A DNA stretch of 64,000 nucleotides from a virus. The stretch lies in the IMG/VR virus record IMGVR_UViG_3300046804_002503, positions 1 through 64,000 of that record. One strand, 5' to 3'. The position numbers were made by a program, and so were the translations under genes. The notes under the pieces are model-generated. The model was not told the origin of the DNA and made no database searches. It was given only the letters and a program-made list of their open reading frames with translations. Below are positions 43,501 through 50,490 of this stretch, piece by piece; within the stretch, counting starts at the first letter, position 1, and every line of letters begins with the position of its first letter.

Positions 43501-43888
43501 AGAACTGAACTCCCAGATCTATATAGTGCTCTTTAGTATTTGCTGAAGAAATATGCAAACGAAAGGGATAACGATTTATATGCCCGGCATATACGGGCGG
43601 TGGTATAAAGTGAAAGTAAATAGATTCACTTAAAAATAATTTAACAACTACAGTTGAAGAATAGGATACAATTTCACCTTCTGAGCTATAAACTGTTAAT
43701 GTAACTTCATAGGTACCTGGGGTTTTGTAAAGGTGAGAAGGAGAATAAATTTTACTAGTAGTGCCGTCACCAAATTGCCAATAAACCCTCTTAACATTGG
43801 TGTATGAGGGGCTAATAACTGGTGTAAATTTAAAAGTAGTTATATTACTATAACCAACATTTTTATCTTTTAAAAAAGATACAATCAT
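40520..43888 (-). CDS. Large PKD/propeller protein in the gp7 position of the baseplate
   Basis: 1122 residues. A PKD domain opens the protein (about 8-90; VYWQFGDGTTSKIYSPSHLY, TPGTYEVTLTVYSSEGEIV). Beta-rich regions follow, then a propeller of the NHL/streptogramin-lyase type at about 530-800 (TMAVDSKNDLWITLIDSHY, EILCDNNDNFWVSLIGDN, HLAIDPEQNLWFTYDYNKVG, GLACDIKGKVYVIN). The last 190 residues are a separate domain (IDLCNIDQMYDLSEMVDIPN, YPDSIKRLMDLASINPSRL, FEYVPSSDDKQIEGVIDWNN) of the sort that ends wedge-linked proteins. In T4, gene 7 follows gene 6; this gene starts 2 nt after the gp6-like stop and is about gp7 size (T4 gp7 is 1032 residues). Orthology is an inference from place, not from motif. 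Confidence 0.65.
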   Translation of the reverse strand: MIVSFLKDKNVGYSNITTFKFTPVISPSYTNVKRVYWQFGDGTTSKIYSPSHLYKTPGTYEVTLTVYSSEGEIVSYSSTVVVKLFLSESIYFHFIPPPVYAGHINRYPFRLHISSANTKEHYIDLGVQFSKSYQPLDVPNKWSFLRPQWNFYDLDGNPVQRLKTIDTIIKANSAGELDSNGSIVVGVTGYADFYFTDDIYNFDLAFEGAPYTTIIATLDTSEAQDFSVKSGSSYLPSFANSLAQVAIPYVSLWRTPDYLKITENGSSLHSNPRWSTADIPLIINAGYYEHTVKEDYVDGNNVKLLSYNSFSHNFPLTSTQTVQISTGLVSVSTVYFQGVSAYNEFDELTSVYYPPDLLIGLSSLSAVFAPTPEIVYLDSNHLKVPGYYKGTFNIPDINTFGYHVTAALAVPVPPLSGNYYNPYLWISNPAMGQVANVQYFYQSNLSAAFGKNLNNTHIYSFDVPIVTTGLSGFHGIYSIAAGQAPSYHTWLLDTDLQFLYKVSTHGQILCAVDINQLCINNEMPYLIEDRVSPATMAVDSKNDLWITLIDSHYTIKVSNQGSFMLAVNPLIDSISPILTGLPIPSNLSLSAFLSSVYDQESRFPSNSLEDDVNLFVPTCVDTDIHDNAYITYSNPYSAMIAKYDQYGTLLYTISQNNLIGSPQEILCDNNDNFWVSLIGDNDREASDYIQKKNQYGTTLASYGPFKYINHLAIDPEQNLWFTYDYNKVGKITNEILEVETLTLTSQDFLTNSESTALDGLACDIKGKVYVINSIENRIYVINSKTNILENSFVINPQGFVFELQNDKLLTFYNKYNKSAQAQGDWTGFRWLNKYGNIALPNFNDTSRTAQITGISRKLDFYVDNSAAYNLFKINENFNLSKYFKSLAFIPALAESSFLFDTFLNNIFNFDENSALEWGTRLYENISNFVLNHTDIDLCNIDQMYDLSEMVDIPNKDYQLFYPDSIKRLMDLASINPSRLRGSKETGGQSFYSTNNNNGGYNRGSKISSSYTVVAGTPLILQDLSLKSSYKLVYTGRINKNRRYTLDTLVQFLKLKQPWQNYYSFFEYVPSSDDKQIEGVIDWNNPLTTISYPVSAFKVWLDHEGTLETMLIYELYKGLKLLK

Positions 43889-43890
43889 AA

Positions 43891-45681
43891 TTAAAATTCT
43901 GGTAGATTGACTCCATATCCAACATCAACAATTTCTATACGATCACTTAAATTGTTGAGACTATATAGAGAAGCAGCCATAAAATCCTCTAAAAAAACTG
44001 TTTGTGTAAAAACTCCAACATCATTTAATGGATATTTGGGATTCCATACTAAAAATGATATTTCATTAAGACTTAAACCGGCGTCTGACCTGTATGTTTG
44101 TACGTTTTTTACCCCGTCTACTGCTAAAATTTCTGTTGTTAATTGTAAGATATTGATGTCTTTACCCAACATTAAAATATCTTTGGAGAAATTTGATTTT
44201 ATAACATTGATAACATCAAATTTAATACTAGCATTGGATCTTTTATTGTTTAAATCTTTAAAAATACGAAGTTTGCTGAGGTTTAATTTTTCAATAGAGG
44301 GGGTTTCTCCGGGTACTTGTACATAAAAATCAAAATTTAAATATTCCGGATCCATTAAAACCACTTGAGATGTAATGTTTTTGTATTTGTTAAATTCAGA
44401 CAGTACATATTCTTTTTGAGAAGGTAACAAATACTTTGAATTTTGAGATGGAATAGTATAAACGTAAATGTTGTTAAAATTACAACTACTTCCAAATTTA
44501 ACTTGATTGTACAAAACCTGATTATCTAAATGTGGTTGGGACAATCCTATATTATACAAATATTTTATATGATTACTTAAAAACTGTTCATTATTAAACA
44601 CCTTGGCATTTGCTATAATATTTTTAAAACTTGCATTGGCAAATGCTTCATAGTCTAGTAAGGTAACTAAACGTTTTTGAGATCTAAAAATTTTGGGAGC
44701 GTTTTTTCTTATAGAATCTACAGATTCTTCTGGTGAATAATTTGTAGAAGGATACGGATTAAATAATTTTACATAATCATATTGTTCATTTGTTAAATAT
44801 GAGCCATATAAATTTTTAGTATCTCTTAAAATAGTTTCATATTGAACTGTATTAAACGGAATTAAAGAAGAAGTGTCTAATAAGCCCGAGGCTAAAGTGG
44901 GTGAATTAGGGGTTGTTCTTAAGTAATACACCACAACCTCATCATCTCTATTAAGTTTAGTACCATTTATACCATCTCCAAAAATAATTTCATAGTTTTT
45001 ATTTGGATTTAATCTGGCTTCATATATTCGATCTTTAGCACTATAAGCAGAGCGATCTTCTACCCTTTCCCACCTCTCCCAACGAGCACCTTTAGGGCGA
45101 ACATACACATGAATATTGAAATGATCTATGTATATGTCTGCTCCGGGTGATATAAATAAAGTTTCATCTTCTATTCCTATTGCTTTGTATAGTGGATATT
45201 CTTCAAAAGTACCTTCGTGTAACAAATAACTATTGTCTGTTTGGGAAAGGGTTTCTAAACCACTTGTAGATTTATAAAAAGTTAAATCTTGAGTTAGAGA
45301 AAATGTTAAGTTATTAATTTGTAAAAAACTAAATCTGGGTATAACATATACATTTTGAGCCAGAGACCCGGTGGCGGTTATATAAAAAGGAACAGTTTGA
45401 GAAGTTTTGCCAATGGGATTATAGTTTAACAATTTAACTATACGATTCATGTTTTCATATATTTGAGCTTCTGAAAACATGCTCTCCGAAGAAGTGCGGT
45501 TTAAATAAAACAATAAAGTACCGAAGCTGTAACTTATAATATCTATAAGACTAGACAAATTAGACCCCTCATAATTTTGGTCTGTGAATACTTGACTATC
45601 ATTTAATTTCTGAATTATTTTAGATTTTAATTCAGTGGCGTCAAAGGTTAGAAAAGGGTTGGGAATTATAGAATTTGCCAT
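43891..45681 (-). CDS. 6: Baseplate wedge protein gp6-like
   Basis: 596 residues, close to T4 gp6 (660). The N-terminus (LKSKIIQKLNDSQVFTDQNY, GSNLSSLIDIISYSFGTLLF, MNRIVKLLNYNPIGKTSQTV) is the conserved gp6/baseplate-J-like opening in which the chain commits to the wedge dimer. NYEIIFGDGINGTKLNRDD near 235 is the conserved F-G-D-G-x-x-G turn, and DVINVIKSNFSKDILMLGKD near 500 lies in the C-terminal dimerisation part. gp6 forms the ring of wedges around the hub and changes shape on contraction. It follows the gp25 gene by 2 nt, the usual T4-like neighbour. No odd insertions are seen. Confidence 0.85.
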   Translation of the reverse strand: MANSIIPNPFLTFDATELKSKIIQKLNDSQVFTDQNYEGSNLSSLIDIISYSFGTLLFYLNRTSSESMFSEAQIYENMNRIVKLLNYNPIGKTSQTVPFYITATGSLAQNVYVIPRFSFLQINNLTFSLTQDLTFYKSTSGLETLSQTDNSYLLHEGTFEEYPLYKAIGIEDETLFISPGADIYIDHFNIHVYVRPKGARWERWERVEDRSAYSAKDRIYEARLNPNKNYEIIFGDGINGTKLNRDDEVVVYYLRTTPNSPTLASGLLDTSSLIPFNTVQYETILRDTKNLYGSYLTNEQYDYVKLFNPYPSTNYSPEESVDSIRKNAPKIFRSQKRLVTLLDYEAFANASFKNIIANAKVFNNEQFLSNHIKYLYNIGLSQPHLDNQVLYNQVKFGSSCNFNNIYVYTIPSQNSKYLLPSQKEYVLSEFNKYKNITSQVVLMDPEYLNFDFYVQVPGETPSIEKLNLSKLRIFKDLNNKRSNASIKFDVINVIKSNFSKDILMLGKDINILQLTTEILAVDGVKNVQTYRSDAGLSLNEISFLVWNPKYPLNDVGVFTQTVFLEDFMAASLYSLNNLSDRIEIVDVGYGVNLPEF

Positions 45682-45683
45682 AT

Positions 45684-46202
45684 TTAAAAGCTAATTATAG
45701 TATTGTTTTGGTAACTATTGTTAATATTAAACTTAATGTTACGAGTCAAATTGTCATTGGTTAATTTATAAATTAATAAAATATCATATTGATTAAAGTC
45801 ATATTGAGGAGTTACCGCTATGTTTAAAACAGTTATGCGTGGTTCTTGTTCCAAGTCTGATAATATTTTTTCACCAATCATTTGAGCCCTAAAATCTGTA
45901 ATTGGACTAAACAAAAATTGATCTAAATTGCTACCAAATTTGGGATTTAATATTTTTTGCCCCGGACGGGTGGTAAAGATGTTGTATATAGCGTTGCGAA
46001 TAGCCATTTCATCATGGTCTACTGCTATGTCCGCTGTTTTTACTATAGAATCTGAAGACCCAGAAATCGTTGCGGGTTGAAGATCTAGGTGTAAATCTGT
46101 ATAAATATAAGGTATTTTTGTAGAAGTGTCTTTAGACAAGTCTACAACGGTATTAGTAGCCAAGCGAGGCTTGACTATATTATCCATGTAAATAGCTGCC
46201 AT
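45684..46202 (-). CDS. 25: Baseplate wedge protein gp25-like (lysozyme-like fold)
   Basis: 172 residues from the ATG at 46202. An upstream TTG (46226) would put the promoter-like CATAAATA inside the gene, so it is rejected. The gp25 signature is plain: DEMAIRNAIYNIFTTRPGQK near 70, ILNPKFGSNLDQFLFSPIT, then IGEKILSDLEQEPRITVLN. The R-P-G-x-x-x-x-x-P-x-F-G-S core is conserved from T4 gp25 to contractile injection systems, where it joins the wedge to the sheath and starts sheath assembly. The N-terminal 45 residues are longer than in T4 gp25 (132 residues). The gene leads the run into gp6 and diverges from the plus-strand gene at 46240. Confidence 0.9.
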   Translation of the reverse strand: MAAIYMDNIVKPRLATNTVVDLSKDTSTKIPYIYTDLHLDLQPATISGSSDSIVKTADIAVDHDEMAIRNAIYNIFTTRPGQKILNPKFGSNLDQFLFSPITDFRAQMIGEKILSDLEQEPRITVLNIAVTPQYDFNQYDILLIYKLTNDNLTRNIKFNINNSYQNNTIISF

Positions 46203-46213
46203 ATTATGGTAAA

Positions 46214-46221
46214 TATTTATG
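46214..46221 (-). promoter_or_regulatory. Late-promoter-like octamer CATAAATA
   Basis: CATAAATA lies 11 nt before the gp25 ATG at 46202. The same AT-rich patch reads GGTAAATA on the plus strand (46208-46215), 24 nt before the divergent gene, so it may serve both directions. Confidence 0.4.
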
Positions 46222-46239
46222 TTCAAAACTCTGTAATGT

Positions 46240-46818
46240 ATGAATCAAAAATATAATCAATTTCAAAATTTGTTTGAAACAGCCTTTTCTCACTTTTCTA
46301 ACGGGGGATTTCGAGAAGGTTCTGCTTTGACTTTAAAACCTTCTTTTCTTAAACATCCCTATTGCAAAGATCATTACAGTGGACATGAACCTTTCATGAA
46401 TTTTTTAAAACAATTGATAGACAATGAAGTGCTCTTTTTTGTTAAACGTGTAGTTGCACATGGTACTATGCAAAATAGTAAAGATGCAAATAGTAATGAA
46501 GGCGCAGGTGATGTCTATTTGGTTTTGCGTACAGACCCGCGTAAAGTAGAGTGGCCTACAGAATTTGCTGAATTTACTGTGCCCGGCTCTTATGAAGTAT
46601 TGGCTGTTAAGGATTATGGTATTAATTTGCCACCATTAGATGGTGTTCCTAATCGTTATGAGCGCCCGTTTGGACAAGATGTACAGGTTTTTAAAATGGA
46701 ATCATCTGTAAATAATCGTTCTACAGATGATGAATTGCCCATTAAGAATGTTAAGTTGGATTTTGCCAGTGATCCACAAACACCTAAAATTAAACCGCCT
46801 AAAAAGCTTAAGAATTAA
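46240..46818 (+). CDS. Conserved T4-like phage protein of unknown function
   Basis: 192 residues on the plus strand. FETAFSHFSNGGFREGSALT near 12, FMNFLKQLIDNEVLFFVKRV near 50, AGDVYLVLRTDPRKVEWPTE near 88 and DYGINLPPLDGVPNRYERPF near 125 recall a family common in marine T4-like phages (start with G-G-F-x-x-G, middle I-N-L-P-x-x-P-x). No activity is known to me for that family. The tail is rich in Lys and Pro (PKIKPPKKLKN). It diverges from gp25 and converges with gp44 (11 nt overlap). It is one of four plus-strand genes in the window. No signal peptide or membrane segment is visible. Confidence 0.6.
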   Translation: MNQKYNQFQNLFETAFSHFSNGGFREGSALTLKPSFLKHPYCKDHYSGHEPFMNFLKQLIDNEVLFFVKRVVAHGTMQNSKDANSNEGAGDVYLVLRTDPRKVEWPTEFAEFTVPGSYEVLAVKDYGINLPPLDGVPNRYERPFGQDVQVFKMESSVNNRSTDDELPIKNVKLDFASDPQTPKIKPPKKLKN

Positions 46819-47743
46819 GAATCTTTTCTAAAGCTAAAATACAACAAAAGAATCCTATTTCGTGATCTAGTATACTAGTATCTCGATACATATATTCTCC
46901 TATCTCTAACATCAAACCTTTCTTAAGGTCTTCTTTAATGTTAAGATTGTAAACAAGATTAAACATTTCTTTGAGAAGGAATTGATAATCTCCGTTGAAG
47001 GTTTTTTCACTTTCAATAATCTTTTTGCGAATGTCTAAACTATTAATTTTGTTTAGCAAAGAATCTATAACCCATTTAGATAATTCTGTTATTTGATTAG
47101 ATTCTTCTATCACCAAAGTACCTGACAAAGAAAATCTTTGTAAATCATTAATGATGCGTCTAATATCTGGATGATTTTTTTCTATATAATTTAGTAAAGC
47201 CGGCTTTACTTCTTTTGGCACAGAAATTTCTTCTGCTTTTAAAATAAAAACACATCGCTGAATGACGTCTTTAAGAGGTGGAGTCATCTTAAAGAGTAAA
47301 CATCTAGAACGAATGGGTTCAATTATCTTGTTAAAATAATTTGCTGTTAATATAAATCGAGTTGTAGCCTCATATTCTTCCATTACATTACGAAGAATAC
47401 GCAAACTTTCTCCAGTCAATCCATCTGCTTCTTCTAGAATGATAACTTTCTTTTTATCATCTAATGATCGGGTTTGAGCAAAGCTAATAACTTTGTTACG
47501 AATAGTGTCTACACCATTTTCATCTGAAGCATTGATGTAAAGGTATTGACATTTGAGCAAAGATTTAACTATGATCTTAGCTAAAGTACTTTTACCTGTA
47601 CCCGGAGACCCATAAAATAAAATATGAGGCGTATCATTATTTAAAGAATTGAAATGTTCTTTAAAGTCTTCTGGTAAACTAATTTCTTCTAATGATTGTG
47701 GTCTGTATTTCTCTACCCATAATTTAGAATAGTGTCCACTCAT
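46808..47743 (-). CDS. 44: Sliding-clamp loader large subunit gp44-like (AAA+)
   Basis: 311 residues, near T4 gp44 (319). LWVEKYRPQSLEEISLPEDF opens the protein as in RFC and gp44. The Walker A is LFYGSPGTGKSTLAKII (about 41-57), the Walker B is KKVIILEEADGLTGE (about 97-111), the FILTANYFNK sensor 1 region follows near 131, and the arginine-finger motif IRSRC is near 144. A DIRRIINDLQRF sensor 2 segment is near 195. It loads the trimeric sliding clamp onto primer ends for DNA replication, working with a small subunit (possibly the 63.1 kb gene) and ATP. It begins 5 nt after dUTPase. The clamp gene itself is not in the window. Confidence 0.92.
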   Translation of the reverse strand: MSGHYSKLWVEKYRPQSLEEISLPEDFKEHFNSLNNDTPHILFYGSPGTGKSTLAKIIVKSLLKCQYLYINASDENGVDTIRNKVISFAQTRSLDDKKKVIILEEADGLTGESLRILRNVMEEYEATTRFILTANYFNKIIEPIRSRCLLFKMTPPLKDVIQRCVFILKAEEISVPKEVKPALLNYIEKNHPDIRRIINDLQRFSLSGTLVIEESNQITELSKWVIDSLLNKINSLDIRKKIIESEKTFNGDYQFLLKEMFNLVYNLNIKEDLKKGLMLEIGEYMYRDTSILDHEIGFFCCILALEKILNS

Positions 47744-47748
47744 ATATA

Positions 47749-48174
47749 TTAACGACCCGATTGACCAAAACCTGATGATCCTCTATCAGTTTCAGTTGCT
47801 GTTTCTGACCATTCTGGTTTGAGACTTAAAAGAGGAAAGTAAGCAATTTGAGCCACTCGATCACCCTTCTTAACTTCATAATCTACATCTGAAAAGTTGT
47901 ATAATTTGACTCCAAGATCTCCTCTATATGGGTTGTCTATTACACCTAGATGTGGTTGAATACCATGCAAGAAGCCCATACCAGAACGAGGAAGAATTAA
48001 ATACCAAACTCCTTCTGCTATATCAGCTACTTTTAGTCCTGTATTAACAATGCCTGAGTTTTTGGCTGGTATTGTAGCATCTTCTACTGCTGTTAAATCA
48101 TAACCTGTATCTGAATCTCTTTTTCTATTAGGTAAAACTGCATCTGGATGTGTTTTAATAAATTTAATATTCAT
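47749..48174 (-). CDS. dut: dUTPase
   Basis: 141 residues, the normal size for the homotrimeric enzyme. All five motifs are present: DSDTGYDL (I), PRSGMGFL (II), GVIDNPYRGDLGVKLYNF (III), KKGDRVAQI (IV) and RGSSGFGQSG (V, the mobile C-terminal arm). Motif III carries the catalytic Asp in V-I-D and the Tyr that excludes ribose. The enzyme turns dUTP into dUMP and pyrophosphate, which keeps uracil out of phage DNA and feeds dTMP synthesis. It lies just upstream of gp44 in a run of small metabolic genes. No anomaly is seen. Confidence 0.95.
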   Translation of the reverse strand: MNIKFIKTHPDAVLPNRKRDSDTGYDLTAVEDATIPAKNSGIVNTGLKVADIAEGVWYLILPRSGMGFLHGIQPHLGVIDNPYRGDLGVKLYNFSDVDYEVKKGDRVAQIAYFPLLSLKPEWSETATETDRGSSGFGQSGR

Positions 48175-48179
48175 ATTTT

Positions 48180-48353
48180 TTATTCGTTAATAAGTTGAGG
48201 AGGAATTGTAGTTTGATTTGATGTATTGTTATTGACTTCTCCTAAGGTAGACGGTGATTTCCAGTTAGCTTGAAGCCATTTAATTAAATCTCCAACCTTT
48301 TCAGAAGCAATAAAAAAGGTTCCGTAACCATCTATAGATACTTTTGTTGTCAT
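48180..48353 (-). CDS. Small conserved-looking phage protein
   Basis: 57 residues from the ATG at 48353. A longer version from 48446 would run across the promoter region and the start of the divergent plus-strand gene, so it is rejected. The core VSIDGYGTFFIASEKVGDLI with KWLQANW reads as a two-strand hairpin and a helix, and the tail is low-complexity (NNNTSNQTT). Similar tiny proteins with a V-x-I-D-G start accompany T4-like replication genes. It is followed by dUTPase after 5 nt. Function unknown. Confidence 0.5.
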   Translation of the reverse strand: MTTKVSIDGYGTFFIASEKVGDLIKWLQANWKSPSTLGEVNNNTSNQTTIPPQLINE

Positions 48354-48390
48354 ACTTGTAAATATTATAATCAAAACTATATAATTCAAC

Positions 48391-48858
48391 ATGGATTCCT
48401 CTGACGAAATAGACAATATTATTAATGAACTCAAAGCAGACGCCATTCCATCAACTCACAATGTACCCGCTGTTCAAGAACCCACACCAGCTGTAAGTGA
48501 TGAAAATGTAAATGATTTTGTTTATCAAAAGACTGCAGAAGTTATTCAATCTGGCTTAGAAGCTATGAATAATTTAAAAAATACCTTTGCAATGGGAGCA
48601 GACCCTAAAGAAATAGCTGCCATGGCCCAATTAATGAATGCGGTTACCAAGGCTATAGATTCTATGAATAATATTAATCTACAGCAAAAACAAGCTAAGA
48701 ATGCTGTAGAACTTAAGAAATTAGATATAGCTGGTAAAAAGGAAATTATGTCTAAATTACCGCCTTCTAACAATATTTTAATAGCCACACGAGATGAGGT
48801 TATTACAAAGATGTTAGACAAACCTAAAAGAGATCGTATAGAATTGCTAGAAGATTAG
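48391..48858 (+). CDS. 16: Terminase small subunit gp16-like
   Basis: 155 residues on the plus strand (T4 gp16 is 164). The order is as in T4-like small terminases: an acidic disordered N-terminus, a long central helical hairpin (VYQKTAEVIQSGLEAMNNLK, PKEIAAMAQLMNAVTKAIDS, near 45-95, the oligomerising coiled coil), then a C-terminal NNILIATRDEVITKMLD near 126 matching the family's N-V-F-V-G-S-T-x-E-L end. gp16 forms rings that regulate the gp17 packaging motor and recognise DNA ends. The large subunit is not adjacent and is not seen in the window. It lies opposite to the surrounding genes and converges with the 48855-49322 gene (4 nt overlap). Confidence 0.6.
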   Translation: MDSSDEIDNIINELKADAIPSTHNVPAVQEPTPAVSDENVNDFVYQKTAEVIQSGLEAMNNLKNTFAMGADPKEIAAMAQLMNAVTKAIDSMNNINLQQKQAKNAVELKKLDIAGKKEIMSKLPPSNNILIATRDEVITKMLDKPKRDRIELLED

Positions 48859-49322
48859 TCTTGAGGGTCTTTAGGTAAAGATATGTTTCTGTCTTTGGCT
48901 ACCTTTTTCATTTTAGCCAAATAACTTTTCATAGATTCTGGTCTTTTTCCTCCGTGTTGGAAATCATTCTTTCTATGAACTAAATCTTTGTAAACTGCTA
49001 CAAATTTTTCTGGAGATAATTTTTCTAAATCTGTGTCTGTGTCCTCACCTGTGTATTTGTCTGCATTAGCTTCTAGATAATCTAGATAATCTTCAAATTT
49101 CTGTGCTAATTCAGGAGAAGATTTTTTATAACCCAATTTTGTCATTCGAGTCCAATTTAAAACTCTACCTAAATTTGCTTTGGATGGATTACTATTTAAA
49201 AACTTTTTGACATGATTTATCTTGGCATTTACGTCTTTAATTTTTTTAGCTTCTTCTCTTGTAACCTGCCAGTCTGTGTTAAATTTATTAACAGCTTCTG
49301 TAAAAAAGTTTTGAAAATTCAT
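48855..49322 (-). CDS. Charged helical protein, candidate internal head protein
   Basis: 155 residues, rich in Lys, Asp and Glu and almost entirely helical; no domain recognised. The N-terminus MNFQNFFTEAVNKF resembles the capsid-targeting leader of T4 internal proteins (MKTYQEFIAEA), where the head protease gp21 cuts after the Glu. If so, the protein enters the prohead with the core and is trimmed to start at Ala-10. The rest has K-K-I-K-D-V and K-R-P-E-S-M-K-S-Y-L-A-K-type basic stretches that could hold DNA. This is inference from one short motif. An AGTAAATA octamer lies 9 nt before the ATG. Confidence 0.5.
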   Translation of the reverse strand: MNFQNFFTEAVNKFNTDWQVTREEAKKIKDVNAKINHVKKFLNSNPSKANLGRVLNWTRMTKLGYKKSSPELAQKFEDYLDYLEANADKYTGEDTDTDLEKLSPEKFVAVYKDLVHRKNDFQHGGKRPESMKSYLAKMKKVAKDRNISLPKDPQD

Positions 49323-49326
49323 AATA

Positions 49327-49863
49327 TTAAATATTTACTTCAAAGAAATAAGGAACGTCTCTTTTTGTCCATTTAGCTTTTACAATCTTAGACCCAAATT
49401 TAAATTCTCTTTTGCCTGCATTGTAATAATTTTGATACCCCTTTACTGGATTACCTGGCACAATGCATTGTGGAAATGACACTGCAAAGCATTGAGGATG
49501 TTCTGTCATCTCTCCGAGCGGTAAATCTGGAAGATTATTTCGAGACCAATCTATAAAATCTTTGCTAAAATGTTCTTTTTCAAATCTATACAATCTTTCT
49601 TGATATAAACCATCTAAATGATTAAGAGTCCACTCAAAATTAGCCGTGTTTGTCCTTACCCACTTAGTCATTGGATGATTATAATGTCCATGTTTACGCG
49701 GTGTGCCTTTTTGAGTACGCGGACAATCAGGTTGTGCTAGTCTATCAAGAGGATATGCAGCTGCTAACAACTGAGTACCTTCAATAATAATCTTGTTGAT
49801 ATGAAGATCTTGGTAGTACTGAGCAGCTATCTTAGGATCTAAGTCTAAAATGAACAGATTCAT
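49327..49863 (-). CDS. Conserved T4-like phage protein of unknown function
   Basis: 178 residues from the ATG at 49863, just after the upstream stop (TAATATG); an upstream TTG at 49899 would sit inside the previous gene. The start NLFILDLDPKIAAQYYQDLH, then HYNHPMTKWVRTNTANFEWT near 70 and LYQERLYRFEKEHFSKDFI near 98, follow a family widely annotated as hypothetical in T4-like and cyanophages (D-P-x-x-A-A-x-x, N-H-P-x-x-x-W, N-x-x-W). The conserved His, Asp and Trp suggest an enzyme, but none is established to my knowledge. It sits between the P-loop gene and the candidate internal protein. Confidence 0.65.
   Translation of the reverse strand: MNLFILDLDPKIAAQYYQDLHINKIIIEGTQLLAAAYPLDRLAQPDCPRTQKGTPRKHGHYNHPMTKWVRTNTANFEWTLNHLDGLYQERLYRFEKEHFSKDFIDWSRNNLPDLPLGEMTEHPQCFAVSFPQCIVPGNPVKGYQNYYNAGKREFKFGSKIVKAKWTKRDVPYFFEVNI
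49332..49339 (-). promoter_or_regulatory. Late-promoter-like octamer AGTAAATA
   Basis: AGTAAATA lies 9 nt before the ATG at 49322, inside the 3' end of the preceding gene. It is the same octamer as at 6825-6832. Confidence 0.3.
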
Positions 49864-49864
49864 A

Positions 49865-50398
49865 TTATAGATTATCAAAATATTGCTTAATAATAGCAAC
49901 TCTTTCTTCTACACTTCCGTGCACTCTAGTTACTTTGGTGCAATCTTTTAGCATTTCTTGCATGTTTTTGTCTACGTTATGTCTGTATTCCTCATCTACC
50001 TTGCGATAACCATCTTTAGGCATATCAAATTCAATAGGAATATAAAAAATTTGGTCATATAAGTGCTTAAAATAATGTGTTTGTGTCGTAATTGAATGCC
50101 AACAGCTTGCGTCTACACCAGATTCCATCATATAAGCGCATCCATCTACTACACATCTGTCTGCAAACCAGTTATACGGACGAGCAAAATTGCTTACGTG
50201 ACTGGCTGTAACTACATATTGCACAAATTCTTTGCCATTATCATTAATAGCATATCCCATTTCTTTTAATTGTTTAGCATTGCTGCTATTATCTACTAGT
50301 TTTAGATTCCATTCCTCGAAATATGTCTTGATTGTCTGTAAGATAGTAGACTTACCCACTCCATGTGCTCCACAAAAAGCATATCTTTTCAAATTCAT
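49865..50398 (-). CDS. P-loop nucleoside/nucleotide kinase-like protein
   Basis: 177 residues. The P-loop is YAFCGAHGVGKSTILQTIK (about 6-24), and NWFADRCVVDGCAYMMESGV near 77 carries an Asp pair in the position of a kinase Walker B and lid entrance. The shape fits the AAA_28/NadR-like ATPase group, which includes phage nucleotide and polynucleotide kinases; phosphorylation of a nucleoside or nucleotide is a plausible role in precursor supply. It is the first gene after the gp23 terminator, and a loosely promoter-like TTGATT-16 nt-TAATAT lies before it, so it may use its own promoter. The substrate cannot be told. Confidence 0.6.
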   Translation of the reverse strand: MNLKRYAFCGAHGVGKSTILQTIKTYFEEWNLKLVDNSSNAKQLKEMGYAINDNGKEFVQYVVTASHVSNFARPYNWFADRCVVDGCAYMMESGVDASCWHSITTQTHYFKHLYDQIFYIPIEFDMPKDGYRKVDEEYRHNVDKNMQEMLKDCTKVTRVHGSVEERVAIIKQYFDNL

Positions 50399-50438
50399 AC
50401 CTTATATTAAGACATAAAACAAGGAAATCAAAGCAAAA

Positions 50439-50470
50439 AAAAACACCCACCTCGAAAGATGGGTGTTTTT
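50439..50470 (-). terminator. Intrinsic terminator after gp23
   Basis: An 11 bp stem (AAAAACACCCA with TGGGTGTTTTT) encloses a 10 nt loop, and on the minus strand it is followed by a T tract (8 T). It lies 20 nt past the gp23 stop and separates the capsid module from the genes beyond. It is the only convincing intrinsic terminator I see in the window. Confidence 0.85.
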
Positions 50471-50490
50471 AGAAGGCCTAGTACAGTGGT

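Noticed and set aside
46203-46226. Longer gp25 start at a TTG (46226)
   Set aside because: It would place the promoter-like octamer inside the gene; the ATG at 46202 is better.
46795-46850. Two-way terminator between the converging genes
   Set aside because: Short inverted bits around AAGCTT and TTAAG do not make a stable stem with a T run.
48354-48446. Longer start for the small 48180 gene
   Set aside because: It would read antisense through the start of the gp16-like gene and the divergent promoter region.
49327-49863. Pyrimidine-dimer glycosylase (DenV-like)
   Set aside because: Size is loosely similar but the catalytic N-terminal Thr and the DenV block order are absent.
49864-49899. 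Longer start for the 49327 gene at a TTG
   Set aside because: It lies inside the upstream gene, and the ATG follows that gene's stop directly.
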